From Rhopalosiphum padi (Eukaryota > Arthropoda > Insecta > Hemiptera > Aphididae): a DNA stretch of 64,000 bases. Position numbers and translations under genes: made by a program. A model generated the notes under the pieces. That model saw only the letters and a list, made by a program, of their open reading frames with translations. It searched no databases and was not told the DNA's origin. How positions within the stretch are numbered: the first letter of the stretch is position 1; every line of letters begins with the position of its first letter. Shown one piece after another: positions 15,511-29,500 of this stretch. The stretch spans positions 16,006,865-16,070,864 of the forward strand of contig NC_083599.1 in assembly GCF_020882245.1 (NCBI RefSeq), written 5' to 3'.

Positions 15511-15773
15511 CAGAGGTCGGCAATTAAATTCTTTGACGGTCCGGATATAATTTTAAAAACGATTTTCGAGGGCCAGAAAACATTTCAATATTTGTTAATA
15601 ATTGTTATTTTATCGTGACTATATTATTATGTAAACAGCGATAAACGATGAACACCGTCGTTTAATCTCCAAATATGCGGTAAACCTGCAGCATTAAAAA
15701 AAAAATTTTCGGCGGTCTAGTTATTTCCCTTCCAATGGATTTGGTCCGCGGGCCACCCATTTTCCGACCTCTG
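15511..15773. mobile_element. hAT-like MITE, 263 bp
   Basis: The ends are inverted repeats: CAGAGGTCGG on the left and CCGACCTCTG on the right. Inside them are further matching parts with GGTCCG and GGGCC blocks. The CAG...CTG ends match the other hAT-type MITEs in this window. No convincing 8-bp target duplication is visible, which may reflect age. It has no coding capacity. Confidence 0.65.
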
Positions 15774-17269
15774 TATCTAAGTGTTTTTCTTTACGATATC
15801 TTAGTTTTTAAACAAGTTATGAGTAGGTATGTAAAATATTATAATTTAAAAATTCTCATAATTTTCTTAAAAATTAAAATGTCGATAAAAATCCACGATA
15901 GAATAGGTACACTGCAGTTAGAATACTTATTATACCTTAAGTTTGATAATGGGATAATTATTGATACTACTATTAAAGCTATAACTATACAAAAATAGAA
16001 GCGGAATTAAGTGTTTTCATTAATTGTATTTGTCTAATACAAAAAATAATAAACGATTACAATACGATATAACAAAAACTGGATAAAAATTTTTAATACA
16101 CAACAATGCAGTACACAGACTTTATAACGGGTAGACGACTGCAGACAGTTATATTATAGTAATATTTACTCGTAGAATGTTGAGAAATTTTTTTTCAAAA
16201 ACAAAATAGAATGACGATTGACAAATACAAATAGCAATAAACAAGGTCACAAGGATTGGTAACAAATGCATTATATTTTATCTTTGACGAGGCGGATTAC
16301 CAGTATGAAAATTTAATATATTGTCATAAAGTAAATATGTCACGCATAAAACGAGAGAAAAAGTAACTGAAACTGTGTAGCTGAGAGTCATAAATACATA
16401 AGATATAGTTAAGGGATTCCTATAAATTAATGTGATAATAATATCAGTAGTAATAATTCTGTATTTTTTATTCTAGAAACAAAATGTATATATAGACAAG
16501 TGTACTATGAACATAAGATGGAATTTTAAGAACGAAAGAAATATGAACGAACCTGCAATATTATTACAGTATTAGATGTAAGCAAGTCGGTATAGTCTAA
16601 TCGCCAATATTATTTCAATGTGAACCCAATAAAATTTAGCATTTAAGTCAAAATTAATTGATAGGAATACCTACTGTCATCTTATGAACGCCACGGACGA
16701 AGATACGAATGCAGGAAATGGAGACAACAAAAGACAAACACATCACATTGAAGACGGGATTAAGAATACTAAAACTCATAAAAATTAATAATCTATAATT
16801 ATATGCTTTACTGCAAACTATACCTATAGTAGTATAGTGTTACTTAAGTTAATGTTAAGCTATGCCCAATGCAACATAATATTTGTAAAAGTATAAGGTA
16901 TGTTAGCGCATTATTTGTTTCTTTTCTTAAGCTCACGTGCAATATAGACAACAAGTTTTCACTCAAAATTATCTTTTTTTTTATGTTTTTGAGGAATCTT
17001 TAAGTTAAATCACCATTTAAAAAGCTTAAAAGAATAATATTTTTAATTTTTATGAGATATACATGACGATTTGTTTAATATTTTTTATTTTATTTTTTTT
17101 TTATTAATTTTAAGAGGCAAGCTCTTTAACACGATATATAATAATATAAGATAGGAATCAGAATAACCAAATATAAAATACACAATACTTAATTTAAATC
17201 AATAGGTGCTGAATATAATAATAAAAACGTATAATATATAAATACATAATAAGATATTAGTTTGAAAAT
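15774..17269. other. AT-rich non-genic DNA
   Basis: No gene, RNA or bounded repeat is recognised. The 87-codon opening that begins inside the preceding MITE looks accidental. Confidence 0.5.
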
Positions 17270-18125
17270 AGAATATTATGTAGAGCTTTCATCCTAAAAC
17301 TTTCGCGGGACATTCAAAAACAAATCGGTACATATGTTTTACTTATAAAAAGGTACGAAAAATAAATTTTAATTTCTAATAGAATATTTGTGAGTACAAT
17401 TACCAGTTTTAATTAATACATTTGAACATTCAATATTAGTATCAAGAATATGATAAATAAATATGACGGTGTCGGTTAACTTACGTCTTACTTCACATAA
17501 CTGAATAAAAATTGTATCTGCTACTAAAAAGAGTCAATAGAGATAGGTAAGTTTAAACGAAAAGCAATAGATTTTAAGAAGTTATTCTGAATATTATTAA
17601 CGCGTTTGGCAGTCGGATTTTATCCCCAGATAAACGAACCAAACTTTATACTAGACCTAACGAGAAAAAAGTATAGCATTTTTTAGCTTATGAGCGTTTT
17701 TAAGTTCACTAGAATTCCTTAACATAAAACCTAGCATTTTAAATGCTTTATTTATAACTATATCAGTGTTATTAAAATATATATATATATATATATATAT
17801 TAGCAAAAAAAAACACCAAATCTCTATTAGATTCAATTCTGTTAATAATAATATTATTAATTTTATAATTTAAAATTATAAAATATTGTTTTTCAATATT
17901 AACTGGTAATAAAATTGTGGTTACACCATGAACTAAATTTATTCAAATTTGCTTGAGCATTAATGACATCATCTTAATTTTTAATTATTGATAATAATTT
18001 TGTATTATCGGCGAACATATACATTGACTAAAAAATTAAAAACAGATGGTAAATCGTTAATGTACAAATAATAAAACAATAAAGGCTCTGGGGTACACTA
18101 GAGCTTACAAAAATAACATTTCATA
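17270..18125 (-). pseudogene. Decayed Jockey-type LINE reverse transcriptase remnant
   Basis: The minus-strand translation, broken by stops and frame changes, carries the succession of motifs of Jockey-clade non-LTR retrotransposons. Near 18,100 there is a VPQ-like motif. Near 18,010 is a degraded palm motif FADN, where FADD is usual. Near 17,910-17,960 is the stretch DDVINAQANLNKFSSW. Near 17,700-17,760 is a block starting ALKMLGF. Near 17,290-17,380 is the C-terminal block with VP and LF motifs. An (AT)n tract at about 17,778-17,801 interrupts it. Only the second half of the polymerase and the C-terminal region remain, so it cannot be active. I infer the clade from motif resemblance only. 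Confidence 0.75.
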
Positions 18126-19790
18126 GAGAATACGGAAATTAAACTATTTTATTACTTTTTTTCCTATTGTTGAAACATTATCTATAATTATTTAAATTCT
18201 TTAATTAAATGTTCACATTTCATTTTTATATTATAAAGGATCTAATTCCGTTAAATTGTTTATAAATAAATATATATACCACTACAACAAAAAGTTAAAT
18301 AACTCAATATTTACTCTTTCACATTTTAGTTCAGATAACTATGTCTTTTCAAAAAATAATTTACTTAGTATTCTATTTGAAAAAAAATTTCTTTCAACAG
18401 TTTAGACATCATAAAAAGTTCAAAGAATCAAAATGTGATATTATTAAAATAAAAATTTAAGTGAGCATCAATCATGATAATAAGTCATTGGTTTACTCCA
18501 ATATATCCATAATATTACCATTATTCTATTCCACATAATAGACAATTATTTTTAAATAAATATGATACCTATATGATATATAAAAAATATTTTTTCTAGT
18601 TATCATATAAATATGCAAAAGTGATGTAATGAATTTCATGGAGATTCAAATTTCAAACCGTCGCTCCCTGTAAATACTAAATACACAATTGCTAAATACA
18701 ATAATTATATAACAAATAGATAATTACCTATATTAATATTATCACTTGATTTAATTAGAGTAGGTAAAATTTTAATTTTTAATCCAATATTTGTCAATCA
18801 TATCTATTTTTAACAATTAATTAATAATTAATAATTTTAAATATAAACATTTGAACAAATGATGCTAGATACTATAATTTTATTCACTATTACATTTTTA
18901 ACAAAATATTTAAATTTGTATAACATTACTTGTTTCCAAACCATTATCCGTAAATACATGATAAAACGTGTAGGTAAAATATTTTAATATTTAAAATAAA
19001 TATAAATATATATTAAATATTATAGCATTGTAACTTTTGTAGCTACATATAGCTACCTCTACCTACAGCTATTTTATTGTTAAACATTTAAAAAATGCAT
19101 AACATAAATTTTAATCGCAGTCTTGTAAGTAGATGCACTATTGAGAATAATAATGCATATTATTCCTTAAGTTTGTTTTAAGATAAAGAAGATAACAAAA
19201 AAGTTTAATTTTTGAGTTGACATACATATTAATATATTATTGTAATTGAAAACAATAAAATATAGCTTATATTACCTACATTTAATTACTATAATTACTA
19301 AAATACTCTTTGATTACTTAGCACTGTGCTTGTTATTGATTGTATTAAATAGCATATGTTTACATAAACTGAAAAATTAGTATTTACTTCAATGTACCTA
19401 TGTCATGTACTATACATGTACTTACGGGTAATTTTTCCAAGAAATAGTTATGAATGAAACTTGAGTAAATCATACTTGACATTTTACATTTACAATACGC
19501 CAATGCACATATAATAATATATATTAATCCTGACATAAACTGTGGTTATAGACATTTTATATTAAAAAAAAAAAAAAAAAATGCATTGAAATCAGGTATC
19601 AAATAAAGCGTTTAAAAGGCACTATAATTTTTGGAGGTTTTGCACACCGCATTTTACATAACATAAATAGGTATATGTGTATTGTATTACAATGTCACTT
19701 CGGGCAGTCTATACCCACATTTTTGTTCGATTATCTTCGGATTTGGTGTGTATCCTGTTTATAATTTACTTTTATAGGTGACTTATTCAG
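18126..19790. other. AT-rich non-genic DNA
   Basis: No exon or bounded element is recognised. The region contains a poly(A) run near 19,564-19,580. It may include older parts of the adjacent LINE, but I cannot trace them. Confidence 0.5.
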
Positions 19791-19965
19791 AAAACTTAGC
19801 CCGTGTGAAATCGTTTAACGCGCCCACAGAACCAAAAAAAAAAAAAAAAACGGGGAAAAAAAGAAAGAGATAAAGGGTCGTCGAAAGGGCGATCGTTTGA
19901 TTAATCGTCGAGTGGTCTCCGTCATCGACGCCCTGTATACCGCAGCAGTGTTAGCAGTGTATAGG
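19791..19965. other. CpG-rich patch
   Basis: A small CpG-enriched stretch with a long A run in its middle. It lies about 600 bp beyond the proposed 3' end of the GG-domain gene. Its role is unknown. Confidence 0.3.
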
Positions 19966-20541
19966 GATTGGACACAATATGTTTAATATATTATAATATG
20001 CGTGGGCGATATTCCGCGTACCACCGTGATGGAATTATCATCATACTCGCTACTATATTTTTATTCCACAATAGCAAAAATAACCTATATAATATTGAAT
20101 TGCATGTCATGCATATAACAATAATATATAATATATCAATGTATACACATATATGCCTACTACGCTCGTGTATATAGCAACCTAAACTAATTGGCGCGTT
20201 ACACTGCGTAGTATATATATATCGTTTGTACGCGGCACATTATAATACGCGTAGAAGAGACACGTGTATAGGTATAATAACGAATAAACCGAAACGAAAT
20301 AAAATAAAACGAATTATATCGACATACGTATTTGCCAGCAATAGAATTTCACATATTAAAAATCCCTCATAAATATAATATATATATATGTATATATATT
20401 ACTAAAAAAATACATCGTATAAATAATTTTGTAAAATTAGCTACCCCCTTGAACAACCTACAGATTCGCTACTGGTATATAAATAACATATTATAATATT
20501 GGTTATAATATGTTATAACAACGCGGTGGCGATTACCCTAT

Positions 20542-23500
20542 TTATTCCGTTCGATCGAGCAATCGACTAGTTGTTGTTGTTGTTGTTGTTCGATGACTTT
20601 CTCGGGACTCACTCCTCGAGTATTCGTAACTAACGCTTCCGGTGTGTTCACTACCTGCAACGTATTAAATATTGTATTATTATTTCACCCGTCAATCATG
20701 CGGATGCGACGGTGGTGGTGTTGGTGGTATTAATTATTCTATCTACGACGATAAATCGGAGATGAAAAAAAAAAATTAAAAATATAAACGGATATAAAAT
20801 GTGTGAGTATACTCACTATAGTGATAGAGAAATAAATTTATCAACAGATTTATACGCGAATCGAATGTAATTAGTCGAACGGTTGTGGGTCGTGGCCACT
20901 GATTACCAACAAAATACTCAATATATCGATTTATCTATTTATTAGTAATTTTTAATTAATATAACCGTTTAGTTCGAGAGATAAATAAATTAATAATTAT
21001 AGTTTGGTATAAAAATGTTAGTTTTACTTAATCTATTTCTTGGCAAAATATTTTTAGTTTCTACCAAAACCCATGTAAATATATTGTTAATAAATTAATG
21101 TCTGCAAATTAATAAGTATAAAAAAACTATACTGATTTAAAGGCAAATGTCATTGAAGCCATAACTTATTAAAAAAAAAAACGTTACGTTTTTTAATTAT
21201 TTAGTATATTTTTGTGAGACTAAAAAAAAATATAAAACGAATAACAAAATATAGATAAAAATTAAAAGCATACGAAAATGAAAAACTTAATCTGCGTACA
21301 CATCATATAACAAACATTTTGCAATCGTATTTAGTCGTACGTTCGCCAAAAAATGTTTCGTCAGATCTTAGCTAGGACGCAGCTTTGAAACAACATTTTA
21401 GATTTTAAGCGTAGTGAATTCTAATTATTATTTTATGTTTTACGTTTGATATGCCTGAAGACACTTTTTGCAGTAAAAATATTGCTCCATTCTTCAACTT
21501 CAAGGGTGATTGCTGGTCAATTGGATCTAGTTGGTAATTTTTTTATAAAAGCTTCCTCATAAGTTGTTTTTTAAGAACATCATGGAAATTATATTATATA
21601 ATTATTAAGACTTCATACATTTTTCAATCTTTATAGCAAAGGCTTCAAATTGTAATAAAATATTCCTCAAAAGTTTTTCTTACAGTAACATAAATATAAG
21701 AGATGCACATAATATTATTATGTACACAATTTTGTTTTGTATACTTATTTACATATGAAGTTAAAATTTTATTCAAAGTTGGATATTTGATTTAATTATA
21801 AATTAACAACACATTGACAGATAGTTAAATTGAATGAAATAATATCATAATAATAAATAAATATAGTATATACATATATTATGATTTATTTTTGAAGAAA
21901 ATAACTAACCGTATTACCATTGATTATAAATACTATAGTATTTATAATCAATGGTATTACGTATACGATTTCCTATATAGTTAATAAATATTATCAACTT
22001 TTGGTATCAAAAAATAATTAAACGATAAATAGCTTACTTTCATTGCAATACATTGTGTACTCGTCAAATGTGCTATTACAAAACGATAATTGTTGATTAG
22101 ATAAATCGTCGGATACAATTGGATTTCCTGTAACTGTAAATCGAAAAAAAAATCATCCCATAACAATAATCCATATTATAATGGTTGACAATATTCCTAA
22201 TTTACTTTGAAATGGAACACATAATTTTTCATCTAATACATTTGCCCAATTGTTCTTATGCGAATATGTAATTTTTTCATACGGCGTGATGCCTTGAATT
22301 CCTTTTTGTGTCACCATGTACCATTGGCATCTGTACCATAAGTCTTGAATTTTCCCACTCCCTGAGTTGTTATTAAACAAAAAAATACCATTGTTATTGT
22401 AGGCTATGTAATGTTATTTTCACTTAAATTAATCTTTTAAAATGAAATTATAAGTGTTTTTAGACATTTTTTCCTTATTAATAATTATTCTCATGTAACA
22501 TTCTTAAAATATACAAGTATACATAAAGCATTTGAAAAATAATAGAATTCATAAACCTACATGGTTTTAGATGATTTATAATTTTAATATTTTATTACTA
22601 TTCGAATTGTATAGGTACGGTGAAAAAATTAATAATGAAATCAGTCTGAATGTAAATTTTTGTATTAATATATAAGCCCATAATCAACACAATTTAATAT
22701 ATTAGACTTTTTATCTTTAACTATTCTCTTTATAATATATTTTATTTTTTTTATATGGCCCCATCGCCCCAAATTATATGGTTTTAATAGGTACACTTAG
22801 TTATACTTGCCCATATTGTATAAGATATTTCTTGTGTTTTTTGTTAACTTTTTAGATGCCTCGTCGAATGTAAAAAATATTACTACATCCCCAACGTTAA
22901 CCATGTGATCAAGCCATTCGTCTAAATTAGAACTATTATACTCATACGTATCAAAGTTTTTTACATCCATGATGGTATATGTAGTTGACTCTATCACAGC
23001 TACGTTGATACCACGACCACCTGCAGTTCGGTTGAATGACATAACGCTAAATAAATTTAAAAAACTGCATATCATTTTTATACCAAATACTTATTATTAT
23101 GAAAGTAAAAAATATTTATTATTTTATTTTTGATATTAAAACAATATTTTTGTATACGATTCCGAATCCATTGTTTGGAGCCGACGCAAACAATTTAAAG
23201 GGGGGGGGGGGTATATTATATAAAATTGATCACTGTTTACTAAAACTTGAATCATAGCAAGAAAATATTAGGTTTGAAATTTATTAAATATTTATAGAAC
23301 CTAATGATCGCATGATTGCATGTACCTAATGATTAATAGATATGAAAATCAATAAAAATTAAAATAATTGTAAAACTATTATTATAAATGATTAACGATA
23401 ATTATAACGATAAGTATTTTAAATTTAAACTACGACTATTAAATGTCATACATTTTTAAAAATACAGTTTTAATACATACTATTTGCCCATAATACACAA

Positions 23501-26500
23501 CCTCGGAAAGTCGGTTTTATTTTTTCCTGTATATATATGAATTGGAAAAGCATTGTCTGAGCAAATGGTTTGTAATCCACAATTTGGTAGAATTTCGATT
23601 ACTTCAATTGTTGGTTTTCCGTTATCATATCCTAAAATTACAAACATAAATTAATTAGTAATCTGAAAAAAATTTTATTAATAAACTATTACTTTTTAGA
23701 TTTTAAATTAGTTCAAAAAATTGTTATACATAATATTGCCGATTTAAATAAAACACTAATTAAGTATTCCTCATCAAAAAAATATGTTAATACTCATTAT
23801 GAAATAAAATTAATCTCGGTAGGTATAGTATTTTTGATACTAAATATTATATGTACATATATTAGTTATTAACCGTTAAGTTAATAATTGACTGATTATA
23901 GTAGGGCAAGGACTGCATTTGCATATTTTTTCTTCTTAACATTATCGTATGCTTAGTAAGTATAAAATACATTTCACAACATTTGTGATCAATACTTAAA
24001 GTTTTTAGTGTATATTTTTACATATTTTGACATCTTTGGATTTAAATTTTAAAGGGTATATTTTCGATTACAAGAACATATTTTGATAGTTTATCGAAAA
24101 TCAAGTACTTTGGTAAATATTTTTCATGAATCAGTGCAATTCTAATAATAGGTAAGATATAGATATAGGAGAATTATTCAACAATTATTTTTAAATTTTT
24201 TTTTTTTTTTTGTTTAATTAGAGTACAGCATAATAAGAATAATACCCATGCATTGACTGTATAACAAAATTAATAACAATATAAATAATATAATAAAAAT
24301 AATTTAAATTAATCAATTATTTAAACAATACAAATAATTATTAGTGTTAATGATCAATTGTCTTGATTGCAATTTATAACAACGTGCATTTTTAAATTTT
24401 AAAATTCAAAGGATCGACATTCTATTGTAAAATTGTTTTATAACGACCGGAAGATCTCTCAACTTTGATTAGTGTTATCTGACAATATTACATGTTAAGT
24501 ATGTCTGAAGGATAAATTATATTGCAGCCGATAAAATTGTACCTAGAAATAATTGAAAAATATAATACTATATAGTAGTTTAACACAAAGAGTGTTGTTG
24601 AGTTTGTCAGCGTGGAATTCGTATTAAGCCCCACGTAAAAAATATGCTCGGTCGACACCGCTGACCCGACGACACAAGTCGTAACTATTGGTTTACTTAT
24701 GACTTATGAGAAGTTTTGAATCACTCTGTAATCTAATGGAAACACGTTTTATACATCAAAAAGGCACTCAATGTGTTAAACTGCCAAAATTGTCTAAATA
24801 CCCATGTAAGAAAAAAATAGAATAATTTATTGAGAAGTATATAAAAACATGTATTTATGAAAAAATTTGTAGAATATAGCTCGTTTTACCAAAAATCTTA
24901 TGAAACGAATTAATCACTTGTCGAAATTAATTTATCACGTCACATATAAAATATTACGTATTTACATAATATAAATTGAAGAAATTGAAGTTATTATAAC
25001 AATAGTCCCTGTCCCTATAAGCATGCGTTTAAAATCAATAAATTAAGCTTTAGAATTAATTAAAAATATAATACTTACAAACGTGGGTATCATACTATGT
25101 ACTTAAATGGTATATCATTAATTATAAAAGTGAACTAGACTAATTGATTAAATTTATTCGATGGATAGAAGAATTGTTTATTGTAGGAATAATAATATAA
25201 TACAGCAATTCCACACTACTGAAGATGAATTCATTAATGAGTCTACGTTAAAAATGATGGCTTATAAACTAGTATTTATTTTTATATTTTTAACAACATA
25301 TAATATTATAATATAAATGTGCAATAGCGTGTCATATTACGAAAATTATTTAAAATCTTATGAAATTGTTTTGTATGAATATGCGATTTACGTATATAAT
25401 ACCTACTTATGCAATTGGAATATTATGCGTATATACATAGTATACACACTAATACACTATAAACAAGTTATTTTATAAATTAAATATTTAATTACGCATA
25501 AAGTTTACGTATTTACCGACCGTATAACGTTTTAGTAGAGTTCCATGAAGTCTTCATGATCGATATGGAAGATTTTTCATTCTTCAAGTGGAAATAATCC
25601 ATGTAAACCGACTTGTATAGTAAGACAACCATTACGATGATCAAGCAGATAACGAATCGGAATGACGGACCTATTTTAATATATAAAAAAAAAAATAACA
25701 CATCAGGATATCAAAGAAAAAATAACATTATTTCCGTGAAGTTCACCATCGTTCGTATTGGCTTACTCGACAGGATGTCGCAGAGCGAATCGTCCTTTCT
25801 CGTTCTGTTGTTACCATGATCACTTAGACTATCGCCGGCCCCGTTTCTCAAGTCACGTACAACCGGCAACAGGCTCAATGTGTCCTTTCTCTTATATTTT
25901 CTACTAAAATTCCTAATAAAACAAACATATTTTTTAAATCTTAACTCTTAAGTAATAATGGCTAATTAATATTTAATACAAATACAAATGTGGTAATAAT
26001 TAAAAATAATAATTGAACATACGCAATTAGCAATTTATGTAAGTAAATACATTATACTGTGTAAAATAATAATATAATAATAATAATAAATTATTAAAAA
26101 TTATCTATATTCAATGATATTTGTTATTAGTATTATTAATATAGTAATTTTTTTATTTTAAAATGAAGAAAAATTTACTTTTAATTAGATTTTTACTTAA
26201 TGTTTAAATTGTATCGTATTTATTGTTAACATAAACAATTCGTTCTGCTTTATAAAATATATTGAGTGTTGGTACACCGACATTGAGTAGATAACTATAT
26301 AGTCTATAATGGCTGTATTCAATTTTAATTCAATGATTAATTATTGTGTACGAAAAACGATAAAGATCAATGAGCTTATATTTCTAATAATAATGTTTTA
26401 AATATTTATATTGCTATTATTAATTTATTTTTATAATATAAATATAGCAGGTTTAAGTTGAACTAATTTTTGTCAAAAAAAAAAAAATCGCTTATTATAT

Positions 26501-29500
26501 AAAAATTATTATAATAATAACATTGCATACACGAGTAATATTACTAGCTACGTATTTTATCTTAAAGTCTAATATTTACAGTAGAACGATTTAAAAAATT
26601 TCATTCCATGGTATAAATAGCTTAAGTATCTTGATAATTTATTGTATTTTATTGTGTTATAAAAGTTGCAAAGTAATATGTTAAAACGAGAATAAAATCT
26701 ACATGAGATCAATATATAACAACAAACAGCTGGAGTACCTCAACCAAAAAAAAAAAAAAAAAATATAAAAATTTGGAGGAGCGGTTAAATGCTGTTGTAA
26801 AAGGATACGATGAAACTAATAAAAATAAATATTTAAAATCAATAGTACATAACTTGATATTATAATAAGTATATTAATTTTGAATATAGTATTTTAATAT
26901 TTATTTAAGCATTGTTTAGTTAAATTTTTTTGTGTTCTTTAAATGTTAATAATAATTGTATTGTATTAATATCTAAGCAACTTTTATTAAAAAAAAAAAA
27001 GGTTTAAATTTTCATTTAATATTGTATTTTATCATAGATTATTTTCGCGGGGATATTTGTTTTTGGGATATTTTTACAGGGATGCTATGGCGTGTCACTG
27101 TCAAAGAAAGCGCCCTCAAAGTTTAAGGTTAAATCTATTCACTGTTTCAAAAACTGACACCAGGCACAGAAAAAAACCCACTTTATTGTAAAACCAAGAA
27201 CTACAATTTAAAACAAATATAATGACAATACAATATATTATCATTCATTCGTCGAAATGCAGATTATAAAAACCTTCTGATACCATGACTTTATATTAAT
27301 TATATATTATGACTAATACATGTTTTATATCATCGCTATTCGCTACTGTTAGTTTATTATTATTATATATTATATGATTAGTGATTATCTGATCAGTGAT
27401 ATCAGAGAAGATAAACAATAATTGTTAGAAAATTAGTGGCCCAGCAGTAATTTGTTCACACTTAGATTTTTTTATCTTTATCTATTATTCATAAGTCCAA
27501 AGTCTGACAATCAAACATAGTATATTTACTTTTTATAAAATTATCACTGCGGATTCTTTTTCAATATCGATGATTACATACTTTAATAGTTAATAAAATC
27601 CTTTAATAAGACTATTTTTATGATATTATTAAAATTGTGTTAGATACCAATGTCCCATTGTATTAAGTTTATTTTAAAATTAAATTTAGATAATTAATAA
27701 TATTTTAAATAAAAGTAAAATCAAAATATAAAAGAACTCGTCCATTATGACAAATATACAACATATTATTATACTGTATTATATTATTTCATAATTAATA
27801 CTTAAAATATATAAATAATAATATTATTACAATTATTTAGAACCTTCATTTTTACTATGTACGTGATTACATGAGTTGTATTACTTGTATTGGATTAACA
27901 TTTATCATAGTATTTTTTAAAGTTTTTACCTATCAAAATAACTTTACTATTATAGATACTTGAAAGTTTAAACGTTTATTATATATGTATAGTATTTGAT
28001 AAGCTATAGTACTATTAGTACTTTATCAACTCACAAATACTATTATATCTCAAAGATTATTTTAAATTTAATTACAATATTAATTATAATTATTATAACT
28101 TTTAGTCTATACCATGATAATAATAAGAGTGGGAACTTTCAGGTACCTATATTATAAGAGTTCTGGTCGATTATATTGTAAGCTTGCATCAAAAGTACAA
28201 TACATGGTCGATATGCCTGTAATATATGAATTTATTATGTAATTGTGTAAATGTTTTACATTTGTATTGATATAGAAAAATAATAAACATAATAAAAAAA
28301 TAGGAGTCTACTATGACAATAATTAAATAATGATCTAATTTTAAATAAAAGTGAATATTTGATAAATTTATACTAGGGTAATATTAAATCCCAATAAAAT
28401 ATGATTTTAACAAAATTAAATTAAATTTATAGTATCATAGAAACACGTGTATAATTTTGATTATAAACTATATACAGTAAGTTGTTCGTAAACAGTATTC
28501 ATAATAATTTAAATATTTAATTTTTTCATAATTACATATGAATGTATTTTCACGTATTACAAATTTATAATTTATTACTGACTTTTTATGTTAATTATTA
28601 ACTTTTAATTGTTATTTATATTTAAATAAATCGTAATTAATATGATAAATAATAATATAACTTTATAAATTGAATATACAGCAACTAATGTAAACAATTA
28701 ACGCTTCTTATAATAATATCTAGTTTAATAGTTTGCTGTTTAAAATTTAAATAATATTATTTGATTTATAAATGTTAAGGCACCTTATAGGCAATTTATT
28801 CGACATTAATACAAGTAGTCTTGCAGTACTTGCATCAAAACCCATTAAACATTTTTATCGGTACTTCACGTAGTTTATAATACTTAATGTTACAAGTTTT
28901 TAATGTATAAAAAAACTTTATTATATTAACGTCAAATTAGGGCGTACAAAAACGTTTACTAATAAAATGTAAATACTAAATAGCTATAATCTTTATTTAT
29001 ACACCGATACTTTGATTGATTTATTTATACTACTTAATTTAGGAACCTACTTAACATAATATCATTCTTCTTTTATAATAACGACAGAACAAATAGCAAC
29101 ACGGCAAGGGATGTATATTTTAAGAATTGGCGTAAAGAGACAAAAAAATCCACTCAATCGTACAATTTATATAATAAAATTAACAATGATGTAAAAAAAA
29201 AAAATTTCGTCATACAATGTGAAAAGTAGAGGTTAGATCACTTCCGGTGCTTAATACGATTAAAGCATTTATGTTAATGACAATGATAATAATATTAATT
29301 ATGTTGAAACAATTAAAAAATATAATGTTAAATGTTAATTATATAAGAAATAAGTGAATGGAGTTATGAGAGGATTAAAACAAAACCAGTTTCTTAAAAT
29401 CAGTAGCCTCCTCAAAATCAACTACATGAAAAACAGCCCCCTGTTGTACGTCGCCATAAATGTGATTTTGATTACCGCTATTCTCGATCAATAAAGAATC

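Noticed and set aside
20542..20654. A phase-0 reading containing RGVSPEKVI, reminiscent of GlcNAc-transferase family proteins such as POMGnT1
   Set aside because: The upstream exon enters in phase 1, which gives a different, Ser/Thr-rich reading. The resemblance is short and followed by a glutamine run.
24595..24680. A GTCAGCG...CGCTGAC inverted pair near a GC-rich patch
   Set aside because: The arms are under 10 bases with no flanking duplication, which is not enough to call an element or an exon.
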